From Bacillota bacterium (GTDB taxonomy: Bacteria; Bacillota; Clostridia; Peptostreptococcales; Anaerovoracaceae), in NCBI GenBank assembly GCA_022706625.1, contig JAKJCD010000072.1, positions 1 through 9,233 on the forward strand: 9,233 bases of DNA, in the 5' to 3' direction. Positions 1 through 6,612 of the stretch are shown here, piece by piece (position 1 is the first letter of the stretch; every line of letters starts with the position of its first letter). The position numbers and the translations under genes were made by a program. The notes beneath the pieces are model-generated. The model did not search any database. It saw nothing but the letters and a program-made list of their open reading frames with translations, and had not been told where the DNA came from.

Positions 1-1016
1 AAGATAATCGCCTTGACAGGCTCAGTAAAATGGGTGACCCACTTGAAAAAGTGGCAGGTGCGGTGGATTTTGAAATATTCCGCCCCACGCTTGACACAGC
101 AATTCCAAGAGAAAAGGGCGATAAGGGAGGTCGTCCACCAATGGATAATATGCTGATGTTCAAGATAATGCTATTACAAGAGTGGTATCATATTGCTGAT
201 GATATGACCGAATATTTGATAAACGACCGTCTGAGTTTTCAGCGATTTTTGGGGTTGTCGCTGGGCGATAAAGTTCCTGACGCCAAGACGATATGGCTTT
301 ATCGTGAAATGCTTAAAAACAGCGGAAAATCAAAGGAATTGTTTGATATGTTTGCCGCATTAATGGAACAAGTCGGGGTGATTACACGCGAGGGTAGCAT
401 CGTTGACGCAAGTTTTGTTGATGTGCCGAAACAACGCAACAACCGTGATGAAAACAAGAAAATCAAAGAGGGCGATGGCGAGGAACTTTGGCAGGACAAT
501 GAAAACAAACGCTGTCAAAAGGACATTGATGCACGCTGGACAGAGAAAAACGGCGAGAAGCATTTTGGATATAAAGACCATGTTAAAGTTGATAGCGACA
601 GTAAGATGATTGTGGATTTTTCGGTTACAGATGCCGCCGTTCACGATAGCCAAGCGATAGTTGATTTGATTGACGATAAGGACAATGTGTTAAATGCTGA
701 CAGTGCCTACACTGGCAAGGAACTGCACGATAAAATCAGAGAGAAAAATCCCGATATAATTTTAAATATCCACGAAAAGGGATACCGCAACAAACCGTTA
801 AGCGAGGAACAAAAGGCTTCAAATAAGGAAAAATCAAAGGTTAGAGCAAGGGTAGAACATGTTTTTGGACATATGACAAATTCGATGGGTGGCATGACCA
901 CTAGAGTCATTGGGATAGACCGCACAACCTGCGTGATTACCCTTAAAAATCTTGCCTACAATCTTAGCAGATGGGCTTATTTGGTTGGTGTAAAAAAAGC
1001 TGCGGTATCCATATAG
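1..1016 (+). CDS. IS5-family DDE transposase, 5' end cut by the window
   Basis: The protein cuts and joins the element's ends during cut-and-paste transposition. An ATG lies at 30, but the frame stays open to the left edge and its codons from position 3 read DNRLDRLSK, which continues naturally into the family-typical GDPLEK...VDFEIFRP. The true start is therefore upstream and the gene is partial. Counting from the ATG at 30, residues 20-120 hold the helical IS5 N-terminal domain (GRPPMDN, QEWYHIADD, PDAKTIWLYREML). The DDE triad appears as D126 (IVDASFV), D224 (NADSAYTG) and E276 (RARVEHVFG). The sequence is intact to a TAG stop at 1014-1016 with no frameshift, so the element may still be active if its other end is complete. 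It lies in opposite orientation to the gene it interrupts. Confidence 0.93.
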   Translation, partial: DNRLDRLSKMGDPLEKVAGAVDFEIFRPTLDTAIPREKGDKGGRPPMDNMLMFKIMLLQEWYHIADDMTEYLINDRLSFQRFLGLSLGDKVPDAKTIWLYREMLKNSGKSKELFDMFAALMEQVGVITREGSIVDASFVDVPKQRNNRDENKKIKEGDGEELWQDNENKRCQKDIDARWTEKNGEKHFGYKDHVKVDSDSKMIVDFSVTDAAVHDSQAIVDLIDDKDNVLNADSAYTGKELHDKIREKNPDIILNIHEKGYRNKPLSEEQKASNKEKSKVRARVEHVFGHMTNSMGGMTTRVIGIDRTTCVITLKNLAYNLSRWAYLVGVKKAAVSI

Positions 1017-1024
1017 GGATAAGT

Positions 1025-1049
1025 CTGCCCATTTATAGAAAATGGGCGG
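1025..1049 (+). other. Stem-loop just after the transposase stop
   Basis: CTGCCCATTT pairs with AAATGGGCGG around the 5-base loop ATAGA, with one T-G wobble, starting nine bases after the transposase stop codon. No T-run follows, so it is a poor intrinsic terminator. It may limit read-through from the transposase or protect the transcript's 3' end. Confidence 0.5.
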
Positions 1050-1188
1050 TAAATCGTGGTGTGCATGGCTGTTTAAGACAGATATTTTGATGATTCTACG
1101 ATAAATTCATACATTTTTTTGCAAAATCCCCTTGATTTTTCGGGGGGGTATGATATGCTAAAGGAAATTTGACGTTTTTAGAGGTGCC

Positions 1189-1292
1189 CTAATGTTAAGA
1201 CCGGTTACCGCAGTTGCTCCATACAGCAAATAGGTCAGCAATGAGTGAAAAACGAGAGAATAGCCTAGCGCAAAGCTCTTTTTCCTTTCCAT
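1189..1292 (-). pseudogene. 5' fragment of an MFS-type transporter gene, disrupted by the IS5 element
   Basis: On the minus strand an ATG at 1292-1290 opens 34 uninterrupted codons that begin MERKKSFALGYSLVFHSLL and continue TYLLYGATAVTGLNI before running into the IS end at 1189. A short basic N-terminus, a first hydrophobic helix (about residues 7-27) and a GLN motif shortly after it are typical of the start of major facilitator superfamily permeases. A G-rich ribosome site (eight G, complement of 1299-1306) lies 6 bases before the ATG. The gene starts 73 bases after the stop of the ThDP-enzyme gene on the same strand, so it was probably the third gene of that operon and the importer or exporter of its substrate. 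The rest of the gene should lie beyond the IS, left of the window. The family call rests on 34 residues and is tentative; the interruption itself is better supported. Confidence 0.6.
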
Positions 1293-1365
1293 TGAGAACC
1301 CCCCCCATTCTAATGTTGATTTTTTCTAAACCATACCAACTAAATGTGTCTTTAATGCGATAAAA

Positions 1366-3057
1366 TTACAATTTCAAACTTTTCTGTACTTCCAGATACC
1401 CGGTAGGACCAAGTGTATCTGGATTGGTGATTACTTCAACTATAGCAGGCTCTCCGAGTGCAATAGCTTCATCGATCGCTGGCCGTATCTGATCCGGTTC
1501 GGTAACGGTAACTGCGTGTAAACCGAATTCTTTTGCTACTTTGCCAAATAAGATCTTTGTTGCGTTGTATGAAGTCTGTCTCCGGCTGCGTTCACGATCG
1601 CCCGGGTAGTATCTGTCCATCCACGCCATTTCCTGTGCCAGTCCGAAGTTATTGTTAACAATGGTTACGGTGGGTATTTTATAGCGGCGGGCAGTCTCCA
1701 TTTCATTTGAGAAGTACCAGAACCCGCCGTCGCCGACAAAACCGATCACGGGACGTTCCGGATGACCGCACTTCACGCCTAGTGATGCCGGATACCCCCA
1801 GCCCAGTGTGCCTGCGCAGCGGATATATTTCTGGGTGGATTTCATCTGGATCATCGTTCCGGTCCAACATGCTGAAAAACCGGTGTCCGAAACAAGGATC
1901 GCATTGTCCGGCAAGGCTTTGGTGATCTCACTGCACAAACGCGCAGGTTCTATAGGCACATCATTTCTGAGGTAATCCTTGTTTCGAAGGGCAAGGTATT
2001 CCTCTATCAACATTCTGAATTTTGCATGCCAATCAGGGCGCTTTTTTTCGGGTGTGGCTTCCAAAAGCTGTGAAATGACCGTCCTTGCATCACCTTGAAG
2101 ACCGATACAGTTCGGATAACTCCTGCCGAGTTCTTCGCCGGCAATATCGATTTGTATGGTCCGGACAGTACTTTTAGGAGCTTTCCAATCGAGTGTAGTC
2201 TGATCAGAAAGCCCGCTTCCCACGACAATGAACAGATCAGCATCTTTCAAAAGATTGTTTGAGTTGTGCATTCCATAAAGGCCGACAACGCCGCACCACC
2301 TGGGATCATCTTCGTCAATGACAGTCTTTCCGTCAGGGGTTGTAGTTATTGGTATATCAGCTTTTTCAGCCAGCTTCAGCATCACTTCTCCTGCGCCGGA
2401 TATGAGCGCGCCGCGTCCGGCTAATATTACCGGCCGTTCGGCTTCTGAAATGGCTTCAGCCGCTTTCTTCACTGTCTCAGGCGTTGCGGCAAGCCGCGCT
2501 GTGGGATAAACGGCAAATTCGGGATTTGCCCAAAAATCCTCTTCAATATCTGCGCGTTCCACCGGCAAGCACATGTGATGAACAAGATCCAGATGCACCG
2601 GCCTTGGCTTTCCGGTGGCGGCTTCCCGATAACATTGACGCAACAGCATAGGAAGCTGTTGAGGATCTTCCAGCAGGGCATTGAATTTAGTAACTCCCGA
2701 AAAATGCTTTTGATGATCCGACTCCTGATAGGAATTACGATATTGGAGGGCGGGAACTTTTCTTCCGGTAATCGCAATAACCGGTGACGTGGCTAAGTAG
2801 GCGTCATGCAGCCCGGCTGACAGGTTGAGGCTGCCGACGGACTGAGACATACAAAAACCCACTTTACCGGTAGCGCGCGCATATCCGTCCGCCATGTAGC
2901 CTGCTGCGATCTCCGAATGCGCCATAATAGTCCTAACGCCGATTTCATTCATTTCTTTTATGGTCTGGGGCAGCAGAGCATCCTGATAAAACACATGTGT
3001 TGTGCCGTTTTCTTTAAGAAGTTTCGCAAAATACGTTGAACCTTTCATTTTGCTCAT
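1366..3057 (-). CDS. Thiamine diphosphate-dependent enzyme, acetolactate synthase superfamily
   Basis: A cytoplasmic ThDP enzyme of 563 residues, the normal length for the acetolactate synthase / oxalyl-CoA decarboxylase / glyoxylate carboligase / cyclohexanedione hydrolase superfamily. The N-terminal pyrimidine-binding domain carries the activating glutamate at E49 (AHSEIAAGYMADGYAR). The central domain spans about 195-335. The C-terminal diphosphate-binding domain has the GDG...NN motif at G442-G444 and N468-N470. Two features are unlike ordinary biosynthetic ALS: the usual VFG.PG segment reads VFYQDA, and the residue before the catalytic Glu is Ser instead of His. The substrate cannot be named; C-C bond cleavage or carboligation of a 2-keto or diketone compound is the family expectation. 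Start: the ATG at 3057 has AAAGGA only one base away, whereas the ATG at 3048 (residue 4) has it ten bases away, so initiation at 3048 is possible. The gene lies 40 bases after the MBL gene and is co-oriented, so the two are probably one operon. Confidence 0.88.
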   Translation of the reverse strand: MSKMKGSTYFAKLLKENGTTHVFYQDALLPQTIKEMNEIGVRTIMAHSEIAAGYMADGYARATGKVGFCMSQSVGSLNLSAGLHDAYLATSPVIAITGRKVPALQYRNSYQESDHQKHFSGVTKFNALLEDPQQLPMLLRQCYREAATGKPRPVHLDLVHHMCLPVERADIEEDFWANPEFAVYPTARLAATPETVKKAAEAISEAERPVILAGRGALISGAGEVMLKLAEKADIPITTTPDGKTVIDEDDPRWCGVVGLYGMHNSNNLLKDADLFIVVGSGLSDQTTLDWKAPKSTVRTIQIDIAGEELGRSYPNCIGLQGDARTVISQLLEATPEKKRPDWHAKFRMLIEEYLALRNKDYLRNDVPIEPARLCSEITKALPDNAILVSDTGFSACWTGTMIQMKSTQKYIRCAGTLGWGYPASLGVKCGHPERPVIGFVGDGGFWYFSNEMETARRYKIPTVTIVNNNFGLAQEMAWMDRYYPGDRERSRRQTSYNATKILFGKVAKEFGLHAVTVTEPDQIRPAIDEAIALGEPAIVEVITNPDTLGPTGYLEVQKSLKL

Positions 3058-3097
3058 TTCCTTTCTTTTTTTATGTTCTGCGGTATTTTCTTAAATA

Positions 3098-3919
3098 TTA
3101 TCCGAAATTGTGCCTGAATATTACCCAGGGATCGTGACCAGTTAGCATGTACTCGGGTTTAAACTCCTCCGCCATTGATTTGATAAGGTAGAAGCTGTCG
3201 AAAGCAGCCCAATGATCATAAATTTGCCCGGAGCAGAAAAAAGGCAAGTATTGCGGCATCGGAGTAATTTTAACAAAGCTGCCGTCTATCAGTTGATATT
3301 CATCCATCATCGGGAACATGTATACGCAAATATGAGGCATATCGCCGGTTATCACATATCTGCCCTTTTCTGTAGGAACAACAATGATCATGCTTCCGAG
3401 AGAATGGCCCGGCGTTTTATAAATCTCGAGGCCGTTGGTCATCTTAAAGTTGCCATTGATCATAAATACACTTGACAATTGCTGCATATCATCCGGGGTA
3501 CGTTTATCGTAGTCGCGTCTTATCTTTTGTGACGGTATCTGATTTAGAAGATTGGAATATTCATCCTTTTGGAAGTACGTAGGAATGTCCTTGAACATCA
3601 AGGCGTTGCCTGCATGGTCGTTATGAAGATGTGTGTAAAATACTTTGTCAATATCAGAAGGCTTTAACCCCTCCTTTGCCAGTGCGTCTATTACGTACTG
3701 TTTACCGCCTTTTCCGGGAAACCCTGCATAAGCTTTGCCGTCCACAATGAAGTCATCACGGATACCTGTATCGACCAGGATATTCTCTTCACCATTTTGT
3801 AGCAGATAACCGATATACGGGCTTTCAAACACGAGATCGGTGTCAACACCTGGTGTTGCAAAGCCTTTGGGAATAGTCAGGGCTCCGTAATACAATGATG
3901 TGATCTTCCATTTTTTCAT
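3098..3919 (-). CDS. Metallo-beta-lactamase-fold hydrolase, N-acyl-homoserine lactonase-like
   Basis: A metal-dependent hydrolase of 273 residues from the chosen start. Numbering from an upstream GTG at 3928 (three residues longer), every MBL metal ligand is visible: H100, H102, D104 and H105 in THLHNDHAGNA, H175 in TPGHSLGS, D196 in TGDMPH and H265 in LTGHDP. This complete set, with the short loops, resembles the AHL lactonase / 4-pyridoxolactonase branch, whose members open lactone rings using two metal ions. No signal peptide is seen, so it is cytoplasmic. I prefer the ATG at 3919-3917 because GGGGAGTG lies 6 bases before it; the GTG at 3928 overlaps that site. It is the first gene of the minus-strand operon and is divergent from the TetR gene. 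The neighbouring ThDP enzyme suggests hydrolysis of a catabolic intermediate rather than quorum quenching, but the substrate is not shown by sequence. Confidence 0.88.
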   Translation of the reverse strand: MKKWKITSLYYGALTIPKGFATPGVDTDLVFESPYIGYLLQNGEENILVDTGIRDDFIVDGKAYAGFPGKGGKQYVIDALAKEGLKPSDIDKVFYTHLHNDHAGNALMFKDIPTYFQKDEYSNLLNQIPSQKIRRDYDKRTPDDMQQLSSVFMINGNFKMTNGLEIYKTPGHSLGSMIIVVPTEKGRYVITGDMPHICVYMFPMMDEYQLIDGSFVKITPMPQYLPFFCSGQIYDHWAAFDSFYLIKSMAEEFKPEYMLTGHDPWVIFRHNFG

Positions 3920-3925
3920 TATTAT

Positions 3926-3933
3926 CACTCCCC
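3926..3933 (-). promoter_or_regulatory. Ribosome binding site that decides the MBL-hydrolase start
   Basis: The minus strand reads GGGGAGTG, six bases before the ATG at 3919. The GTG inside this site would add three residues (M-I-I) if used as start, but it would then overlap its own Shine-Dalgarno sequence, so the ATG is favoured. Confidence 0.65.
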
Positions 3934-3950
3934 TTCTTATATTATTTTTG

Positions 3951-3961
3951 GTCTAAGATTA
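3951..3961 (+). promoter_or_regulatory. Candidate regulator site, copy 1 (GTCTAAGATTA)
   Basis: This site lies 31 bases upstream of the MBL-hydrolase start codon. It matches the reverse complement of 4173-4183 (GTATAAGATTA) at 10 of 11 positions. The two copies face each other, one near each divergent gene, which fits a shared regulator such as the adjacent TetR protein. The single site is not itself a palindrome, which is atypical for TetR operators, so the assignment is tentative. Confidence 0.35.
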
Positions 3962-4107
3962 AGCTGTTTGATGTAATAAACCTTGAGAGATCCCTAATCG
4001 ATGTGAAAAGTGCATTGTGTTAATATTATTATAATATGGCGATTCATAATGTACTAATAAAGATTTGGAATATAATTATTACTATTATTCATAAAAGTAA
4101 TATAGTA

Positions 4108-4136
4108 TTTACAATTTCAAATAATCATCATATAAT
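4108..4136 (+). promoter_or_regulatory. Sigma-A/sigma-70-type promoter for the TetR gene
   Basis: TTTACA (4108-4113) and TATAAT (4131-4136) are separated by exactly 17 bases, a near-consensus vegetative promoter reading toward the TetR gene. Transcription would start near 4143 and leave an 85-base leader. This is the strongest promoter-like sequence I found in the window. The AT-rich context raises the chance of an accidental TATAAT, but hexamers and spacing agree together. Confidence 0.65.
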
Positions 4137-4172
4137 TAAAAAAGACACACATGTCGCTTATTTATCTGAGAC

Positions 4173-4183
4173 TAATCTTATAC
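4173..4183 (-). promoter_or_regulatory. Candidate regulator site, copy 2 (GTATAAGATTA on minus strand)
   Basis: This is the inverted partner of 3951-3961. It lies about 30 bases downstream of the predicted transcription start of the TetR gene and 44 bases before its ATG, so a bound protein could block transcription by roadblock. It overlaps a second -10-like hexamer, TATACT (4179-4184), that lacks a clear -35. Confidence 0.35.
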
Positions 4184-4227
4184 TTATCACATACGAAGCT
4201 TGACCGGGTAATATGCTGGACTATTAA

Positions 4228-4821
4228 ATGAAGAAAAGATTGATTCATTTGTCCAAGAGCGAAAAGACCAAAAAAATGATTTTGGAAAAAGCGGCTGAAC
4301 TGTTCTCGCAAAAAGGCTATTCTGCAGTTACGATGAAGGATGTCTGCGAGGCAGCCGGCCTAAGCAGGGGCGGTTTATACCGTCATTTTGGTTCTACCGG
4401 TGAAATGCTGGGACTTATTATTATCGAAGAGCAGCGAAATGCTGACAATAAACTAAGGAATTGCTTGGATGAAGGGAAATCGGCTCTGCAAATTTTAGAT
4501 GCCTTGATTGAAGCTCATACAAGTTTTCTATTATCTCCCCAAAGTGCTTTGGAACTGGCGGCAAACCAATATGCACTTTTAGATCCAGTGGGTAAAATAA
4601 TTAATAAGGAAAGGGCGTTTTCAACCGTTAAGAGAACAGCTCAAGTTATCCGGATCGGTCAGGAAAAGGGCGTTTTTATTGATGGTGACCCAGTTAGTAT
4701 AGCATGGCATATTGTGTTTTTCCTCTCCGGAATTCATACGCAGAAACCACTTTTCGAGCTTGAAGACGATTTTATCTGCACTCAGATTAACTACATCAGG
4801 GATTTTTTGCTAAAGAAATAA
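4228..4821 (+). CDS. TetR/AcrR-family transcriptional regulator
   Basis: A 197-residue DNA-binding regulator of typical TetR length. Residues 13-60 form the N-terminal helix-turn-helix domain, with the signature run from KMILEKAAELFSQKGY through VTMKDVCEAAGLSRGGLYRHF; the recognition helix is near residues 44-54. Residues 65-197 are the helical ligand-binding and dimerisation domain, which is variable, so the inducer cannot be read from it. The ATG at 4228 is the first possible start, since an in-frame TAA directly precedes it. Its ribosome site is poor (only CTGGA about 8 bases upstream), so the protein is probably made at a low level, as usual for a repressor. It is divergent from the hydrolase/ThDP operon and co-oriented with the redox genes, making it the likely local regulator of both and of itself. 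Repression is the family norm but is not proven here. Confidence 0.9.
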   Translation: MKKRLIHLSKSEKTKKMILEKAAELFSQKGYSAVTMKDVCEAAGLSRGGLYRHFGSTGEMLGLIIIEEQRNADNKLRNCLDEGKSALQILDALIEAHTSFLLSPQSALELAANQYALLDPVGKIINKERAFSTVKRTAQVIRIGQEKGVFIDGDPVSIAWHIVFFLSGIHTQKPLFELEDDFICTQINYIRDFLLKK

Positions 4822-4978
4822 ATATAATACACTGCCTGGATTGTACAAATCATAACAGTCATTGCTTGGCGCGGCAGCCTGTTTTCCGATGACTCCGGCT
4901 ATTATTCCGGACGCTTATGGCACAGCGGGTTGTTGAAAAAGGGATAAGCGATAATTACCGGAGCTTTTTCGATTTGGC

Positions 4979-4991
4979 TCAGCACTGCTGA
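4979..4991. promoter_or_regulatory. 13-base perfect dyad TCAGCA-C-TGCTGA, possible operator
   Basis: Two perfect six-base arms surround a single central C, about 85 bases upstream of the preferred start of the FAD oxidoreductase. The size and position suit a dimeric regulator, but only one copy is present and no partner promoter was recognised. It could be chance. Confidence 0.25.
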
Positions 4992-5061
4992 CGGAATAAA
5001 CAATCAATCAGGAAAGGGTGTGGTAAATAGTAAAGAGGAGGGATATCCAAATTATTTTATA

Positions 5062-5069
5062 AGGGGGTG
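5062..5069 (+). promoter_or_regulatory. Ribosome binding site pointing to a TTG start
   Basis: AGGGGGTG lies 7 bases before the TTG at 5077-5079. This spacing and the position of the nucleotide-binding motif favour TTG over the in-frame GTG at 5020, whose G-rich upstream sequence abuts it directly. An ATG at 5086 is a weaker alternative because it lies 16 bases from the site. Confidence 0.6.
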
Positions 5070-5076
5070 TTTTTTA

Positions 5077-6612
5077 TTGGCTCAAATGTATGACGTAGTT
5101 GTGGTGGGGGCGGGCAACGGCGGCCTGATGGCTGCATGCCGCGCCTCTCAGATGGGACTGAAGACACTGGTTATCGAAAAGCATAACCTTCCGGGGGGAT
5201 GCGCTACCAGCTTCCGTCGCGGCCGTTTCGAGTTTGAAGCCTCGCTCCATGAACTTCCGGATATGGGTCAGGGTCAAGCTCGCGGCGATCTTGGAAAACT
5301 GTTTGATGAGTTGAAAATTGAAGTGGAATGGTTGCCGATACACGATGCATACCGTTTAGTAGTGGCAGGGAAAGATGGCATAGAACTCGATGCCACTGTC
5401 CCTCATGGCAGAAAAAAGTTTATTGCCTACATGGAATCACAGTGCCCCGGATGCACACCTGCCATAAATCGCTTTTTTGACGTATGCAGCGAGATTGACA
5501 AAGGATTGGACTACTTTGGGATGTCACGTGGCAAACCGGATCCGGCTGTAATTCGCAGCAAGTACAGCAATTTTGCACGCATTGCCGGTGCATCTGTAAT
5601 GGAAGTATGGAAGGCTATTGAAATGCCCCAGCGCTGTATCGATATCCTTAGCGCTTACTGGCCGTATCAAGGAGCAGACTTGTACACGCTGGACGCGGTA
5701 CGCTATTTTAAGATGCTCAGCGGTTATGTTTCCACCGGCGCATACATGCCTAAGATGCGTTCTCACGAGATTTCGCTGGCAATTGAAAAGCGCGCCCGCG
5801 AACTGGGCTGCACTTTCTGGTACAACAGGGAAGTTACCGGGATCACCACTGATAAGGGGCGCATTTCCGGTGTTATTACCGATGACGGAGAGGTTATCCG
5901 CACCGGCAATGTAATCTCCAATGCCTTCCCCAATGTGGTTTACAGCCGGCTGCTCGACAATCCTTCCCTTGTCCCGGAATATGAACTTAAGAAGGCCAAT
6001 GCACGTACGTTCGGCGGCCGGGGTTTCACCGTATTGATGGGTCTGGACAAGTCTCCTGAAGAATTGGGTATAAAGGACTACGCGGTATTTATCAGTACTA
6101 CAGCCGACAGCGCAACGATGTATCGTAATTGTTTCTCCCGGGAAACAATTGACAATTTTGCGGCAACCTGCCTGAATATTGTTAATCCGGCTGCCAGCCC
6201 CCGGGGAACCAGTCATTTTGCCATTACTTGTCTGTTCACCGATGAAGCCTGGGGAGACGTTACACCCGAAAATTACACGACAATAAAGCGAGAGTTTACC
6301 AGCAGCCTGATACAAAGATACGAAGAGACCATGGGAATACGTATCAGGGATTGTATTGAAGAGCTCGTAATTGCCACGCCTGTTACATATGCCCGTTATC
6401 TTGGCTCACCGCAAGGTGCCATTTACGGTTATTTCGCGGACCGCTGGGACGGGATGATGGCACGGACATTCTCGGATGGCATGGAGCAGACCATACCCGG
6501 GCTCAGGTTTGTCGGCAGCCACGGGGCGCGTCTTTCAGGTTATTTGCCGACCTATACTTCAGGTGATGTTGCAGCCAAGCAAACGATGTCTGATCTGACA
6601 AGGAGGCTTTAA
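5077..6612 (+). CDS. FAD-dependent oxidoreductase, phytoene desaturase (CrtI)-like superfamily
   Basis: A flavoprotein of 511 residues from the preferred TTG. An in-frame GTG at 5020 would add 19 residues with no family character. Numbering from TTG, residues 6-35 form the Rossmann fold (VVVVGAGNGGLMAA ... LVIEK), with the dinucleotide glycines at 11, 13 and 16 and the ribose-binding E34. It is followed by PGG (39-41) and the GRFEFEAS segment typical of CrtI-like enzymes. The C-terminal FAD motif is near 475-500 (GLRFVGSHGARLSGYLPTY). The family desaturates, saturates or isomerises hydrophobic substrates such as carotenoids or retinol, but many bacterial members have unknown substrates, and no carotenoid genes are near, so I do not call it crtI. 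No membrane helix or signal peptide is seen. The stop is 2 bases before the next ATG, so it is translationally coupled to the reductase, its probable electron partner. Confidence 0.85.
   Translation: MAQMYDVVVVGAGNGGLMAACRASQMGLKTLVIEKHNLPGGCATSFRRGRFEFEASLHELPDMGQGQARGDLGKLFDELKIEVEWLPIHDAYRLVVAGKDGIELDATVPHGRKKFIAYMESQCPGCTPAINRFFDVCSEIDKGLDYFGMSRGKPDPAVIRSKYSNFARIAGASVMEVWKAIEMPQRCIDILSAYWPYQGADLYTLDAVRYFKMLSGYVSTGAYMPKMRSHEISLAIEKRARELGCTFWYNREVTGITTDKGRISGVITDDGEVIRTGNVISNAFPNVVYSRLLDNPSLVPEYELKKANARTFGGRGFTVLMGLDKSPEELGIKDYAVFISTTADSATMYRNCFSRETIDNFAATCLNIVNPAASPRGTSHFAITCLFTDEAWGDVTPENYTTIKREFTSSLIQRYEETMGIRIRDCIEELVIATPVTYARYLGSPQGAIYGYFADRWDGMMARTFSDGMEQTIPGLRFVGSHGARLSGYLPTYTSGDVAAKQTMSDLTRRL

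Larger units (their letters stand above)
1..1188 (+). mobile_element. IS5-family insertion sequence, right part (left end outside window)
   Basis: The element comprises the transposase frame and about 170 bases of non-coding tail. The right boundary is inferred at about 1188 because the minus-strand MFS reading frame makes sense up to 1189 and becomes unrelated sequence beyond it. Read inward from the boundary, the end begins GGCACCTCTAAAAACGTC, a plausible terminal inverted repeat of an IS5-type element. The adjoining CTAA (1189-1192) fits the YTAR-type 4-bp target duplication of the IS5 group; a 3-bp TAA with the end one base later is also possible. The left end and the second target copy lie outside the window, so neither the inverted repeat nor the duplication can be confirmed here. 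Confidence 0.8.
3920..4227. promoter_or_regulatory. AT-rich divergent control region between the MBL hydrolase and TetR genes
   Basis: About 300 bases with no gene, much more AT-rich than its neighbours, separating two divergently transcribed units. It holds a near-consensus plus-strand promoter (4108-4136) and an 11-nt motif in inverted orientation near each gene (3951-3961 and 4173-4183). For the minus operon the best -10 is TATAAT (complement of 4028-4033), but no good -35 lies 17 bases upstream of it, so that promoter is unresolved or needs an activator. Weak AT dyads also occur, for example ATTACT/AGTAAT at 4078-4101. The layout is the classical one for a TetR-type regulator that controls itself and the divergent operon. 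Confidence 0.7.
4822..5076. other. Intergenic stretch between the TetR and FAD-oxidoreductase genes
   Basis: About 255 bases with no convincing gene. A plus-strand frame is open from 4828 to a TAA at 4945-4947 but has no usable start codon. There is a perfect 13-base dyad at 4979-4991 and a weak TCCGG/CCGGA stem at 4894-4911. I found neither a good promoter with 16-18-base spacing nor an intrinsic terminator, so the redox genes may be read from the TetR promoter or from a promoter needing an activator. An extra AGGAGGG lies at 5036-5042 with no usable start at the right distance. Confidence 0.5.

Noticed and set aside
1310..1317. CTAATGTT repeated at 1189-1196 and 1310-1317, as if flanking a small inserted element
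   Set aside because: The segment between them reads as the start of the MFS gene, and no terminal inverted repeats accompany the match.
4028..4033. TATAAT on the minus strand as the promoter of the MBL/ThDP operon
   Set aside because: The hexamer is perfect, but the bases 17 upstream (TAGTAC) match the -35 poorly and no TGn extension is present. In such an AT-rich region the hexamer alone is weak evidence, so it is only mentioned within the control region.
4041..4094. Direct repeat ATTCATAA at 4042-4049 and 4087-4094
   Set aside because: An eight-base match in very AT-rich sequence is expected by chance.
4894..4911. TCCGG/CCGGA stem after the TetR gene as a terminator
   Set aside because: It has only five pairs, an eight-base AT loop and no T-run, so it is not a credible intrinsic terminator.
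4828..4947. Open plus-strand frame ending ...AWRGSLFSDDSGYYSGRLWH... before TAA at 4945-4947, possibly the tail of a decayed gene
   Set aside because: It is only about 39 codons, is bounded by a stop at 4825-4827, has no ATG/GTG/TTG with a ribosome site, and I recognise no family. A chance open frame is likelier.
5524..6315. Long minus-strand open frame of 263 codons
   Set aside because: It lies wholly inside the FAD-oxidoreductase gene in antisense, has no family features, and the sense frame carries clear conserved motifs.
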